A stretch of DNA of 64,000 nucleotides, from assembly GCF_000168715.1 (NCBI RefSeq), contig NZ_AASE01000004.1, forward strand, positions 88,676-152,675, read 5' to 3'. This DNA is from Chlorobium ferrooxidans DSM 13031. GTDB taxonomy: Bacteria; Bacteroidota; Chlorobiia; Chlorobiales; Chlorobiaceae. The position numbers and the translations under genes are program-made. This document shows positions 19,154-27,648 of this stretch, piece by piece. Within the stretch, counting starts at the first letter, position 1. Every line of letters begins with the position of its first letter. The notes below the pieces were generated by a model. The model was not told the origin of the DNA. It made no database searches and worked only from the letters and a program-made list of their open reading frames with translations.

Positions 19154-20106
19154 GGAAAAAAGTACTATTTATATGCGGCTCCATGAATCAGACCACCCAG
19201 ATGCATCAGATTGCCGGGTGGATGAAGGATTATGACCAGTATTTTTCACCCTTTTTCAGTGATGGTCTGCTCGGTACAGCCAGTGATATGGGGCTTCTTG
19301 AGTTTACCATCATGGGCCGCAAGCGTTCTGACCGTACCCTTGATTATCTGCGTGCTCACGAACTTCAGCTTGATATTGGCGGATATCGGCATGCCTATGA
19401 TCTGGTTCTGACCTGTACAGATCTTATTGTTCCGAAGCATATCCGACGCCGCAAAATCGTGCTGGTCCAGGAGGGTATGACCGAACCGGAAACCACGCTC
19501 TACCATCTTGCCAGAAACTTTCAATGGATACCCCGATGGGTTGCCGGAACAGCGACAACCGGCTTGTCTGACGCCTATGAAAAGTTCTGTGTTGCCAGTG
19601 AAGGGTACCGTGATCTTTTTATTCGCAAAGGGGTAAATCCGGCTAAAATCGAGGTTACAAGCATACCGAATTTCGATAATTGTGCCCAGTACCTTCAGAA
19701 TGATTTTAAGCATCACGATTACGTCCTTGTCTGTACCTCGGATAATCGGGAAACATTTATATATGAGAACCGCCCGAAAAATATCCAGAAGTATCTTGAC
19801 ATGGCTGACGGCAGCCAGCTTTTGTTCAAGCTCCATCCCAATGAAAATGTTGAACGAGCCAGAAGGGAGATAGAACTTCATGCTCCTGAGAGCCTGGTTT
19901 TCAGTGAAGGACGGACGGAGGAGATGATAGCCAATTCACGAATGATGATTGCACAGTTTTCATCAACGATCTTTGTCGGTTCTGCCCTGAACAAGGTTGT
20001 TCATTGCGGTCTTGATCCAGCCGAGTTGAAACGGCTTACGCCGCTGCAGAACAGATCTGCGGCAAAAATGATTGCTGATGTCTGCCGCACGGTGCTGGAT
20101 GGATGA
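19150..20106 (+). CDS. glycosyltransferase-like protein (GT-B-like fold), envelope glycan operon
   Basis: 318 residues with no signal peptide. The N-terminal KVLFICGSMNQTTQMHQIA and the later IVLVQEGMTEPETTLYHLAR, VASEGYRDLFIRKGVNPAKIEVTSIPNFDN, LLFKLHPNEN and MMIAQFSSTIFVGSALNK match the pattern of GT-B enzymes such as UDP-GlcNAc epimerase-like and CDP-glycerol transferase-like proteins (HPNE loop, then a serine-rich nucleotide loop). The exact donor is unknown. Given the genes downstream it could use a CMP-activated acid sugar, which is inference. It is translationally coupled to the flippase-like gene and followed by a 54-bp gap. Confidence 0.65.
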   Translation: MRKKVLFICGSMNQTTQMHQIAGWMKDYDQYFSPFFSDGLLGTASDMGLLEFTIMGRKRSDRTLDYLRAHELQLDIGGYRHAYDLVLTCTDLIVPKHIRRRKIVLVQEGMTEPETTLYHLARNFQWIPRWVAGTATTGLSDAYEKFCVASEGYRDLFIRKGVNPAKIEVTSIPNFDNCAQYLQNDFKHHDYVLVCTSDNRETFIYENRPKNIQKYLDMADGSQLLFKLHPNENVERARREIELHAPESLVFSEGRTEEMIANSRMMIAQFSSTIFVGSALNKVVHCGLDPAELKRLTPLQNRSAAKMIADVCRTVLDG

Positions 20107-20160
20107 GGAGGTTTCAGATAGAAGAGATGATAACAGGCGCCCAAAATTTTTAAAGCCACT

Positions 20161-20874
20161 ATGCATACCGTAGCCATCATTCCTGCAAGAGGCGGTTCGA
20201 AAGGTCTCAAAAACAAGAATATCTACCCGGTTGCAGGCAAACCCCTGCTTGCCTGGACTATTCTGCAGGCACACTCTTCGAAGCGTATTGACAGGGTCTT
20301 TGTTTCAACGGACAACCCGGAGATCGCCGCTGTTGCAAGAGAGTACGGAGCAGAGGTGATTGAGCGGCCACAGGAACTTTCGGGCGACAAGGCGAGCAGT
20401 GAGTCGGCTGTTCTGCATGCTGTCGGGGTTATTGAGGCTGATTATGGTCTCTCAATCAACACCATCGTCTTTCTGCAGGCAACCTCACCCCTTAGAAATT
20501 CCGGAGACATTGACCGGGCGGTGGAGCTCTTCGAGCGTGATGGCGCAGACTCCCTGATTTCGGTAACCAGAGCCGATGACCTCACCATCTGGGAATCGAG
20601 GGAGGGGAAGTGGAGCAGCCTTAACTTTGATTATCGTAATCGAGGCATGCGCCAGGATCGTCCTGCACAGTTTATAGAGAATGGATCGATCTATATCTTC
20701 ACTCCCGAAACACTTAAAACCTTCAACAACCGGATTGGTGCCCGCCTCAGTGCCTATGAAATGGAGTTCTGGCAGACCTGGGAGATTGATACTATCGAGG
20801 AAATAGATTTAATTGAGTTTTACCTATACAAAAAAAACCTGGCAGGCCAGGTGGCAGACCTGAAAAACCCATAG
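20161..20874 (+). CDS. CMP-sugar synthetase (acylneuraminate/Kdo-type cytidylyltransferase)
   Basis: Transfers CMP from CTP to a 2-keto-3-deoxy acid sugar. [29 protein letters not shown] is the NeuA/KdsB nucleotide-binding signature. [46 protein letters not shown] and [13 protein letters not shown] follow. The 237-residue size fits NeuA-like enzymes. Sequence style is closer to acylneuraminate than to classical Kdo cytidylyltransferase. It lies 12 bp upstream of the KdnB-like gene, so the activated sugar is plausibly the 8-amino Kdo made by its two neighbours. A nonulosonic acid is the alternative. Confidence 0.85.
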   Translation: MHTVAIIPARGGSKGLKNKNIYPVAGKPLLAWTILQAHSSKRIDRVFVSTDNPEIAAVAREYGAEVIERPQELSGDKASSESAVLHAVGVIEADYGLSINTIVFLQATSPLRNSGDIDRAVELFERDGADSLISVTRADDLTIWESREGKWSSLNFDYRNRGMRQDRPAQFIENGSIYIFTPETLKTFNNRIGARLSAYEMEFWQTWEIDTIEEIDLIEFYLYKKNLAGQVADLKNP

Positions 20875-20886
20875 ACTCCTGTTGTT

Positions 20887-22017
20887 ATGAATTTCTTTTT
20901 ATCCACCGATCTGGTCATCGGGGTGAACGAAGCCTTGAACCTCAATGAGCATCTTGCAGCGCTTGCGGTGCAGAAGCCCGGTATTATCTACGATGCCAAT
21001 CTTGCCGGGAATCTCTATTTTCAGGATGTCCTGAAGAACCTGACCACAGGGTACAAAAACTCGGTACTCTACTGCAACGAATTCGGAGGGGAGCCGACCT
21101 ATGCCCATCTTGAAAATGTGGCAGAGTTTTTCCGCGGCAATGTCCCTGATGGAATTATTGCCATAGGCGGAGGCAGTACGCTTGATCTGGGCAAAGGGGT
21201 GGCTCTCCTCCTGACCAATCAGGTTCCGGCACTTTCGCTCAAGGGATTCCCGAAAGGGGTCAACGACCCCCTGCCGCTGGTAACGGTTCCCTCTCTGCTT
21301 GGAAGTGGTGCAGAGGTCAGCTTTAATGCCGTCTTTATTGATGAGGCGGAGGGGCGCAAACTCGGCATAAACAGCCGGAAGAATTTCCCCAAAAAAGCGG
21401 TTATTGATCCCGCTCTCTCCATGACCGCTCCGATGGAGAGTGTTATTGCCTCGGCCATGGACAGCCTTGTTCACTGTGTTGACAGTTTCGGTTCAGTCAA
21501 GCATACCGCCCTGAGCAGGATTTTTTCTGTTGAGGGTTTCCAGCGAACCTTTTATGCCCTCCAGCAGGGCCAGCTTGACCGGGCTGAGTCGCGCCTTGAC
21601 CTTGCCATCGGGAGTGTTTGCGGAACCGTTGCCCTCATGAACTCGGGAGATGGTCCGACCAACGGTTTCGCCTACTATCTCGGAGTCAGGAACAAGGTTC
21701 CTCACGGGCTTGCCGGTGCGATCTTCCTCAAGGAGGTCATGCGTTACAATCATAATCACGGCTATGAGAAGTATGCACTGCTCAACCCCATGCGCAGCTC
21801 ACCGTCACCCTCTGAGGCAACTGCCGAGCTGCTTGAAGAGATGGATGAACTCTACCGCCAGCTCAGCATTCCTACACTTGTCCCTTACGGATACGGGAAG
21901 AGCAATGCCGCCGATTTTGCCCACCATGCATCCGAAGCCCTTAAAGGCTCCTTCTCGGGCAATCCGGTTGAGTTTACCGAAGAGTCGGCAAGATCTGTAG
22001 TTTTTCAATTAACCTAA
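20887..22017 (+). CDS. iron-containing alcohol dehydrogenase, candidate Kdo 8-oxidase (KdnB-like)
   Basis: Type III alcohol dehydrogenase fold, 376 residues: NAD site DGIIAIGGGSTLDLGKGVALLL, VTVPSLLGSGAEVSFNAVFID, metal-ligand region ASAMDSLVHCVDSFGS, then VPHGLAGAIFLKEVMRYNHNHGYEKY. In Shewanella the KdnB enzyme oxidises C8 of Kdo so that KdnA can aminate it. The pairing here with a DegT-family aminotransferase immediately downstream, and a CMP-sugar synthetase upstream, is the basis for proposing that role. The fold is certain, while the substrate is inferred from context and overall resemblance. Confidence 0.75.
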   Translation: MNFFLSTDLVIGVNEALNLNEHLAALAVQKPGIIYDANLAGNLYFQDVLKNLTTGYKNSVLYCNEFGGEPTYAHLENVAEFFRGNVPDGIIAIGGGSTLDLGKGVALLLTNQVPALSLKGFPKGVNDPLPLVTVPSLLGSGAEVSFNAVFIDEAEGRKLGINSRKNFPKKAVIDPALSMTAPMESVIASAMDSLVHCVDSFGSVKHTALSRIFSVEGFQRTFYALQQGQLDRAESRLDLAIGSVCGTVALMNSGDGPTNGFAYYLGVRNKVPHGLAGAIFLKEVMRYNHNHGYEKYALLNPMRSSPSPSEATAELLEEMDELYRQLSIPTLVPYGYGKSNAADFAHHASEALKGSFSGNPVEFTEESARSVVFQLT

Positions 22018-22033
22018 AGGAGTGGAATAGAGT

Positions 22034-23191
22034 ATGGCTGGTGCAGAACTAATCGGTCGGGAGGAGCTGGCCGAAATTCAGGAACTTTTCAGCAGGGAAA
22101 AGGTCAACCTCTACCGTTATGGTGGAGGCAATTACAAGGCCCGGGAGTTTGAGGAGAAATTTGCTGCATGGATGGGGGTAAAGTATGCTCACGCGGTATC
22201 CTCCGGAACGGCAGCAATACACTGTGCGCTTGCAGGCGCCGGAATTGCTCCAGGCGATGAGGTTATCACAACCGCATGGACCTTTATTGCGCCAATAGAG
22301 GCAATCAGTGCGCTCGGGGCTGTGCCGGTGCCGGTTGAGCTTGATGAGACCTATCATCTTGATCCGCTTGAGGTCGAGAAGGCCATCACTCCGGCAACAA
22401 AAGCTGTTGTTGCCATTCCCATGTGGGCTTCACCGAAAATGGATGAAATTTCGGCAATCTGCCGCAAGCACAACCTTATCCTGATTGAGGATGCGGCGCA
22501 GGCGCTTGGAGCGTCATACAAGGGGCGCAAACTCGGCACCATAGGCAGCGTAGCCTCCTTCTCATTTGATGCAGGCAAAACCCTCCATACAGGAGAGGGC
22601 GGCATCATTGTCACCAATGACAAGGAGATCTACGACCGTGCAGCAGAGTTTTCCGACCATGGCCACATGCATCTTCCCGGTCTGCCGAGAGGCAAGGATC
22701 CGAGACGTTCCAAAGGGCTCAATTTGCGTCTCAGCGAGGTAACAGCGGCTATCGGTCTGGCACAGCTTGCCAAAATCGATATGATTCTCTCGAAATCGCG
22801 GGAGAACAAGCAGAAAATCAAGGATGGAATCCGCCATCTTCAGAACATTACACTCCGTCCGTTCAGTGATGAAGCGGGATCACAGGGCGATACCCTTATT
22901 TTCAGGGTGAGGGACCGCGAGGCTGCGCTGCAGCTTGAAGCACATCTCCTGGAGCATGGTTTCGGTACAAAGATCCTTCCGGAAGCACTTGACTGGCATT
23001 TCGCCGGTGTCTGGGGCCACCTGCTTGGAGAGTATGACCGCTATCGTGATGCTGATCTTGAAACACTCTGGCCGAAAACAGGCACCATGCTGCGCAGCAG
23101 TATCTGCCTCAACATTCCGGTGCTGATTGATGAACCGACCATTGAAAAACTGGTCCAGGCCATTATTTCAGGAGCAGAGAAGATCGGATAA
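22034..23191 (+). CDS. DegT/DnrJ/EryC1 aminotransferase, candidate Kdo8N transaminase (KdnA-like)
   Basis: A PLP-dependent sugar aminotransferase of 385 residues. Motifs: YAHAVSSGTAAIHCALAGAGI, EVITTAWTFIAPIEAISALG, LILIEDAAQALGASYKGRKLGT and the Schiff-base lysine in SFDAGKTLHTGEGGIIVT. RLSEVTAAIGLAQL completes the fold. AAAGGAG precedes the ATG by a good distance. Downstream of a KdnB-like dehydrogenase, the likely reaction is transfer of an amino group to 8-oxo-Kdo, giving 8-amino-3,8-dideoxy-Kdo. An O-antigen amino sugar is the alternative. The operon ends at a strong terminator. Confidence 0.78.
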   Translation: MAGAELIGREELAEIQELFSREKVNLYRYGGGNYKAREFEEKFAAWMGVKYAHAVSSGTAAIHCALAGAGIAPGDEVITTAWTFIAPIEAISALGAVPVPVELDETYHLDPLEVEKAITPATKAVVAIPMWASPKMDEISAICRKHNLILIEDAAQALGASYKGRKLGTIGSVASFSFDAGKTLHTGEGGIIVTNDKEIYDRAAEFSDHGHMHLPGLPRGKDPRRSKGLNLRLSEVTAAIGLAQLAKIDMILSKSRENKQKIKDGIRHLQNITLRPFSDEAGSQGDTLIFRVRDREAALQLEAHLLEHGFGTKILPEALDWHFAGVWGHLLGEYDRYRDADLETLWPKTGTMLRSSICLNIPVLIDEPTIEKLVQAIISGAEKIG

Positions 23192-23210
23192 CAGAGAGGG
23201 GAAAAGACCA

Positions 23211-23249
23211 AAACAAAAAAGCCTGCGTTCTGTGCAGGCTTTTTTGTTT
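23211..23249 (+). terminator. Rho-independent terminator after the glycan operon (bidirectional)
   Basis: A GCCTGC/GCAGGC stem with a 7-nt loop is flanked by six A bases on the left and six T bases on the right. It can therefore stop transcription of both the plus-strand operon and the minus-strand tRNA gene. Confidence 0.9.
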
Positions 23250-23250
23250 C

Positions 23251-23324
23251 TGGAGGCGAAGAGCGGATTCGAACCGCTGTACAAGGTTTTGCAGACCTCT
23301 GCCTGACCACTCGGCCACTTCGCC
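23251..23324 (-). tRNA. tRNA-Cys (anticodon GCA)
   Basis: The reverse strand folds as a cloverleaf. The acceptor stem GGCGAAG/CTTCGCC is followed by a T discriminator and encoded CCA. The D arm contains GCCGAGTGGTCAGGC, the anticodon loop is CTGCAAA (GCA), and the T arm is AGCGG-TTCGAAT-CCGCT. U73 is the cysteine identity base. No other tRNA is adjacent. Confidence 0.95.
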
Positions 23325-23579
23325 GTTACAGGAATGACAAAGGTAAGAAAAACTTCTTGTTTTGCAAACTGATACCCGGTTATTTGGAGGCGTCACCTCT
23401 GCGTTGACTCTTTCTCCTCACTTCGGGGTGATAAGGCGGATAGATGCCGGAAAATGAGGAAACTCTTCAGCCCGGGAGGATGTTTGTTCTCTGAGAAAGG
23501 CTTTGCTAAATAAAGTATTGCACGGGTAGTGATCCACACTATCGGGCGGTGAACAGATAAACAAAACAGGAGTGTTATT

Positions 23580-23756
23580 ATGGCTATCATGAAAACAGTG
23601 ATGTTAATAGTTGCGGGTATCATAACGCTTTCCGGTTGCTCGGCTTCCTACAAGGGTGATATCAAAAGCTCCAACAGTTCTGAATCCGCAAATAACCGAA
23701 CCTCTCTGGTGAGTTATACCGGATCAACCCCATCAGGAAGTGCTCTTTATAAATAA
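23580..23756 (+). CDS. small lipoprotein of unknown function
   Basis: A 58-residue ORF with an AGGA ribosome site, a signal peptide (KTVMLIVAGIITL) and the lipobox LSGC. The mature part is Ser/Asn-rich (SASYKGDIKSSNSSESANNR). It is immediately followed by an intrinsic terminator, which supports a genuine monocistronic gene. No family was recognised. Such short entericidin-like or structural lipoproteins are common, but no function can be assigned. Confidence 0.7.
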   Translation: MAIMKTVMLIVAGIITLSGCSASYKGDIKSSNSSESANNRTSLVSYTGSTPSGSALYK

Positions 23757-23775
23757 GCTCCCGGTTCTCCTCTCG

Positions 23776-23813
23776 AAAAAGCCCCGCAAAACAGTTCGGG
23801 GCTTTTTATTTTT
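23776..23813 (+). terminator. Rho-independent terminator after small lipoprotein gene
   Basis: An AAAAAGCCCCG / CGGGGCTTTTT stem with a 10-nt loop ends in a T-rich run, 20 bp after the stop codon. Confidence 0.9.
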
Positions 23814-23943
23814 GCGTTATCCCCTCTATTTTTCTCTCCATGCAGGTTTTCGCGACTCTTCAGCACTATATTTTCATGAAAAAGAGGGAATGTAATCACA
23901 ACTGTCCATACGAACTTTACCAGTCGGTACATCGAGATCGCTC

Positions 23944-25257
23944 ATGACATCAATTTTCATTGTTTCAATCCTTCTGCTTCTGCTGCTTCTGCTGCTTTTT
24001 GTGGCTTACAGAGTTGTTCGTGACGCTCCATTGAAAGCCGAACTGCAACGTCTGCGCCTTGTTGAAGAGGATGCCGCCCGAAGAGCGAACCAGCTTGCCA
24101 TGAAATCCTCCGAGCTTGAAGCGGCTAACATCCGGTTTGCACGGCTTGAATCTGATCTGGACAATGAACGGCGGAGTGCCGCTGAAAAAACAGCGCTTAT
24201 GCAGGAGTCGGAAGTTCGCCTGAAAAGTGAGTTTGAACATCTCTCGAACAGGATATTCGAGGAACGTGGACGGGCTTTCGGCCAGGAGAACCGTGAGCGT
24301 CTTGAGACGCTTTTACAGCCGCTCCGCGAGCAGCTTGATGCATTTCGCAAGCGGGTTGATGAGGTGCACTCTTCCGATACCGAACTGTCGGGACGCCTGA
24401 TCGAACAGGTTCGTCAGCTCCAGGAGCTGAGCGGTCGGGTGAGCGATGAGGCCAACACACTGGCAAAGGCGATCAAGGGGGACTCAAAAACGCAGGGAGA
24501 CTGGGGTGAGTTGATTATCGAACGGATATTTGAAGCTTCCGGTCTTGAAAAAGGGCGTGAGTATGTGGTGCAGGAGAGCTTTCGACAGGAGGATGGTCAG
24601 TTGAAACGACCCGATTTTCTGGTTATGCTTCCCGGCAACAAAGCGGTGATTGTCGATTCAAAAGTCTCCCTTACGGCGTACGAGCGATACTGCGCGCTTG
24701 ATGACGAGCCGCAACGGGCTCAGGCACTCAGGGAGCATACACAATCGGTGCTTCGTCATATCGCCGAACTTCAATCAAAGGAGTACAGCGCTCTTGGCGG
24801 TAACCGGACACTTGATTTTGTTATCATGTGTATTCCCCTCGAACCCGCATGGCAGGCTGTGATGAAGGCTGACCCGGAGCTGATGTATGGTCTTGCCGGA
24901 AAGAACGTTGTGTTGTGCGGTCCGGCCACACTGATGATAACGCTCAAGCTCATTGCCCAGATCTGGCGTCGGGAGAACGAGAACCGTAACGCCGAGCTTA
25001 TTGCGGAAAAAGCTGGCAGAATCTACGATCAGGTCCTGCTTGTGCTTGAGGCAGTAATGGATGGACGAAAAAAGCTCTCAGCACTCTCGGACTCCTTTGA
25101 CCTTGCTCTCAAGCGGCTGAAAGAGGGGAGGGGTAATCTTGTCGGAAGGGTGGAGGAGATCCGGAAGCTTGGAGCAAAGGTCACTCGCCAGATACCTTCA
25201 GAGCTTGCGGTCGATGCTGAAACTGAAAGAGAAAACCGTGATGAAGAGAGCCGCTGA
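23944..25257 (+). CDS. rmuC: DNA recombination protein RmuC homologue
   Basis: RmuC proteins limit recombination between inverted repeats and carry a nuclease-like fold. The N-terminal membrane anchor (IFIVSILLLLLLLLLFVAYRVV) is followed by a long coiled coil (residues 30-165). The conserved core is KGDSKTQGDWGELIIERIFEASGL, RPDFLVMLPGNKAVIVDSKVSLTAYERY and DFVIMCIPLEPAWQAV, with GPATLMITLKLIAQIWRRENENRNAE later. The 437-residue length is usual. It is convergent with higA. Confidence 0.93.
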   Translation: MTSIFIVSILLLLLLLLLFVAYRVVRDAPLKAELQRLRLVEEDAARRANQLAMKSSELEAANIRFARLESDLDNERRSAAEKTALMQESEVRLKSEFEHLSNRIFEERGRAFGQENRERLETLLQPLREQLDAFRKRVDEVHSSDTELSGRLIEQVRQLQELSGRVSDEANTLAKAIKGDSKTQGDWGELIIERIFEASGLEKGREYVVQESFRQEDGQLKRPDFLVMLPGNKAVIVDSKVSLTAYERYCALDDEPQRAQALREHTQSVLRHIAELQSKEYSALGGNRTLDFVIMCIPLEPAWQAVMKADPELMYGLAGKNVVLCGPATLMITLKLIAQIWRRENENRNAELIAEKAGRIYDQVLLVLEAVMDGRKKLSALSDSFDLALKRLKEGRGNLVGRVEEIRKLGAKVTRQIPSELAVDAETERENRDEESR

Positions 25258-25264
25258 CAGTCTT

Positions 25265-25573
25265 TTATGGCCTTGAGTCGTCATAAGCCTGGATATCACG
25301 GGCAATAATCGGCCCCATGCTGTTCATGGCTGTTTTAAGATCATAGTCCATCTGCAGGCCAAACCAGAACTGCGGAGGGGTTCCGAAATAGCGGGCAAGC
25401 CGCAACGAGGTCTCTGCGGTGATGCTTCGTTTTCCTGCGATGATTTCGTTAATGCGCCATACAGGAATATGGATATCCTCGGCTATCCGGCCTTCAGTCA
25501 GATTCATGGGAGTAATGTACTCCTCAAACAGAACCGTTCCGGGATGAAGCGGCAACATTATTTTGTCATTCAT
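25265..25573 (-). CDS. higA: HigA-type antitoxin (XRE family), orphan
   Basis: 102 residues, MLPLHPGTVLFEEYITPMNLTEGRIAEDIHIP then a helix-turn-helix, INEIIAGKRSITAETSLRLARYFGTPPQFWFGLQMDYDL, the standard HigA/VapI pattern. HigA neutralises the HigB mRNA interferase and represses its own operon. ATG 25573 is preferred over the upstream start at 25603, which reads through the apparent end of a decayed higB. No intact toxin gene is adjacent, so it is an orphan antitoxin. Confidence 0.9.
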   Translation of the reverse strand: MNDKIMLPLHPGTVLFEEYITPMNLTEGRIAEDIHIPVWRINEIIAGKRSITAETSLRLARYFGTPPQFWFGLQMDYDLKTAMNSMGPIIARDIQAYDDSRP

Positions 25574-25585
25574 GGCTGAAAATTC

Positions 25586-25800
25586 CTCATGGTAAACCTG
25601 CATTGGACATCATGGAAGCGTAGAGGCAGATTACCATTATTTTATCGATTTCGCTGTTTTTATTCTTCTCTTTCCGCTTTTTGCCCCTCCTCTTTTCTTA
25701 TAAACTCCAGGCACGGCAAGATCATGACCGGGTAACCGGTCAATAGTCATTTCCTTTTGCGGTATCCACTACCCGTCGCGATGATCTGATCGGGAGGAGG
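25586..25800 (-). pseudogene. decayed HigB toxin remnant upstream of higA
   Basis: Read on the minus strand in shifting frames, the DNA gives HDLAVPG, then GKRRIKTAKSIK, then ICL, RFHDV and finally QVYH just before higA. These line up in order with the usual HigB end (DL-VPG, G--SIRIN-QWRICF-F, DV-IVDYH). Several stops and at least two frameshifts break it. The position directly upstream of higA is where higB belongs. The left boundary is approximate and the call rests on short matches only. Confidence 0.45.
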
Positions 25801-25979
25801 TAATTGCTGTTGGAAAGCGGTGAAGTGAAAAATCCGTAACCGCCTGTTTACAGTATTCTTACAGGCGTTGATGCATTGAATGGAACTTTTTTTAGCTTGT
25901 GCTTTACGGCAAACAGCGCTTTGCCGGGAGTGTGGTATTCGACAGCCTCCGTCTCCTTGATTGAACTATAGACGCCCTT
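25801..25979. other. upstream region of the metalloprotease gene
   Basis: No gene seen. It contains a 7-bp inverted repeat, CGCCTGT at 25841-25847 and ACAGGCG at 25861-25867, with a 13-nt loop and no following T run. This could be an operator or an attenuator for the downstream protease. Confidence 0.4.
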
Positions 25980-27629
25980 ATGCCGAGTCCCTCAACATCT
26001 TCTGCCATAAGTATATTCAGCGCGAGCGGTGTCAGTACGGTTGATCCGCTGCTCAATGAAGATCATGTGAAATGGCGTGCCGGATCCAGCGGTGTTGTAT
26101 CGCTCTCCTACAGCTTTCCCTGGATCGATGGAGCAACAGCCTATTGGCAGAGTGATTACTCCAGAACAAACGAACCGGATGCATCATCGCATTTCGCTCT
26201 GACGGCAACCCAGATTGCTGCCGCGGGCAGTGTGTTTCAGTTATGGGCCGCAGTTGCCAATCTCTCCTTCACACAGGTTGCTGATACCGCAGGAAGTGTC
26301 GGTGACTTTCGTCTGGCATTTTCCTCCGCCGTAAGCGGATCCTGGGGATGGTGCTATTATCCGGATGACTACTGGGCCTCGGCCGCCGATGTCTGGATCA
26401 ATCCCGCTTATGCCACCGGCAGTTCGTGGACGAACAGCTCCTTCAACTACTACTCACTGATTCATGAAATCGGTCATGGACTTGGTCTGAAACACCCGGG
26501 AAACTACTCCGGAACCAGCTCTTCCGGGCCCTATCTTCCTGCAAATCTTGATTACAGGCTCTATTCGGTTATGTCCTATAACGACTGGCATAAATGGTAT
26601 GTGGATGCCAGTCAAACCATTGCCGTACTTCCTGAAACCCCTATGGTGTATGATATTGCCGCTATCCAGTATCTGTACGGGGCAAACAACAGCTACCAGA
26701 CCGGTAACAATACCTACACCTTCGATCCCGCGGTTCCCTTTTACAAAACCATCTGGGATGCCGGAGGGACCGACACCATTGATATTTCGAACTTCACGAC
26801 CGATTGCACGGTTGATCTGAGAGCGGGGAGCTACTCCTCACTTCACTACGTCAACAGGGGAAATTCGTCGAATTATGACGGTTCAAATAACCTTGGCATT
26901 GCTTTCGGAGTCACGCTTGAAAATGTCAAGGGAGGTACCGGCAGTGACACCATTACCGGTAACAGTGCGGCCAACACCATAACGGGCGGTGGAGGCAACG
27001 ATACCATCAATGGCGGTGATGGATCGGATACAGCAATCTTCAGCGGTAACAGCAGTGACTATACCATCACCTATGATGCCTCAAGCGGAGTGTACACCAT
27101 TACGGACAAGAGAGCCGGAGGTGAAGGCTCGGATCATCTGAGCGGCGTTGAACACTTCCAGTTTGCCGATACAACGCAGATCAATACCAACATTCCGACG
27201 GTTACCCTTTTCAGCCCCAATGACGGGGCGGTGGATGTCGGTCTTTCGGATGATATTGTCATCACCTTCAATGAAACGATACAGAAGGGAACCGGCAGTG
27301 CTGCTATTCATATCAATTCAGCGACAGGGACTCTTTTTGAAGCGGCCTATGAGATTTCGACAAGCTCAAACCTTGCGGTTTCCGGGAGCCGCCTTACGAT
27401 AAACCCGACCTCATCGTTTGCATCCGGCACGCACTACTATGTTACCCTGGATGGCGGAGTGGTCAGGGACAGTGACGGAAACAGCTCCGAGGGCATTCAG
27501 ACCTATGACTTTACTACAGCAAATCCCTATGTTGAGAGTGCGGCTGAAAGTTCCGGTTCCGGCTCGGGTGGAGCTGCTGTCGTCGCCGGGGTTGCCTCAA
27601 TCGGCATTCTTGCCTGGGTCATACTCTAA
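25980..27629 (+). CDS. serralysin-like zinc metalloprotease with RTX repeats and Ig-like domain
   Basis: A secreted-type protease of 549 residues with no N-terminal signal peptide. The metzincin zinc site HEIGHGLGLKH is at residues 162-172 (HExxHxxGxxH), with the Met-turn SVMSY at 196-200. The serralysin C-domain follows, with calcium-binding nonapeptides around residues 315-355 (GGTGSDTIT, GGGGNDTINGGDGSD). Residues about 405-520 resemble a bacterial Ig-like (Big_5) domain (PNDGAVDVGLSDDIVITFNETI). The last 17 residues are hydrophobic (VVAGVASIGILAWVIL), unusual for a free type I substrate. RTX repeats and the missing signal peptide point to the type I secretion operon at 37-43 kb as exporter. 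Confidence 0.88.
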   Translation: MPSPSTSSAISIFSASGVSTVDPLLNEDHVKWRAGSSGVVSLSYSFPWIDGATAYWQSDYSRTNEPDASSHFALTATQIAAAGSVFQLWAAVANLSFTQVADTAGSVGDFRLAFSSAVSGSWGWCYYPDDYWASAADVWINPAYATGSSWTNSSFNYYSLIHEIGHGLGLKHPGNYSGTSSSGPYLPANLDYRLYSVMSYNDWHKWYVDASQTIAVLPETPMVYDIAAIQYLYGANNSYQTGNNTYTFDPAVPFYKTIWDAGGTDTIDISNFTTDCTVDLRAGSYSSLHYVNRGNSSNYDGSNNLGIAFGVTLENVKGGTGSDTITGNSAANTITGGGGNDTINGGDGSDTAIFSGNSSDYTITYDASSGVYTITDKRAGGEGSDHLSGVEHFQFADTTQINTNIPTVTLFSPNDGAVDVGLSDDIVITFNETIQKGTGSAAIHINSATGTLFEAAYEISTSSNLAVSGSRLTINPTSSFASGTHYYVTLDGGVVRDSDGNSSEGIQTYDFTTANPYVESAAESSGSGSGGAAVVAGVASIGILAWVIL

Positions 27630-27648
27630 CAATAACTGCACGTAAGAG

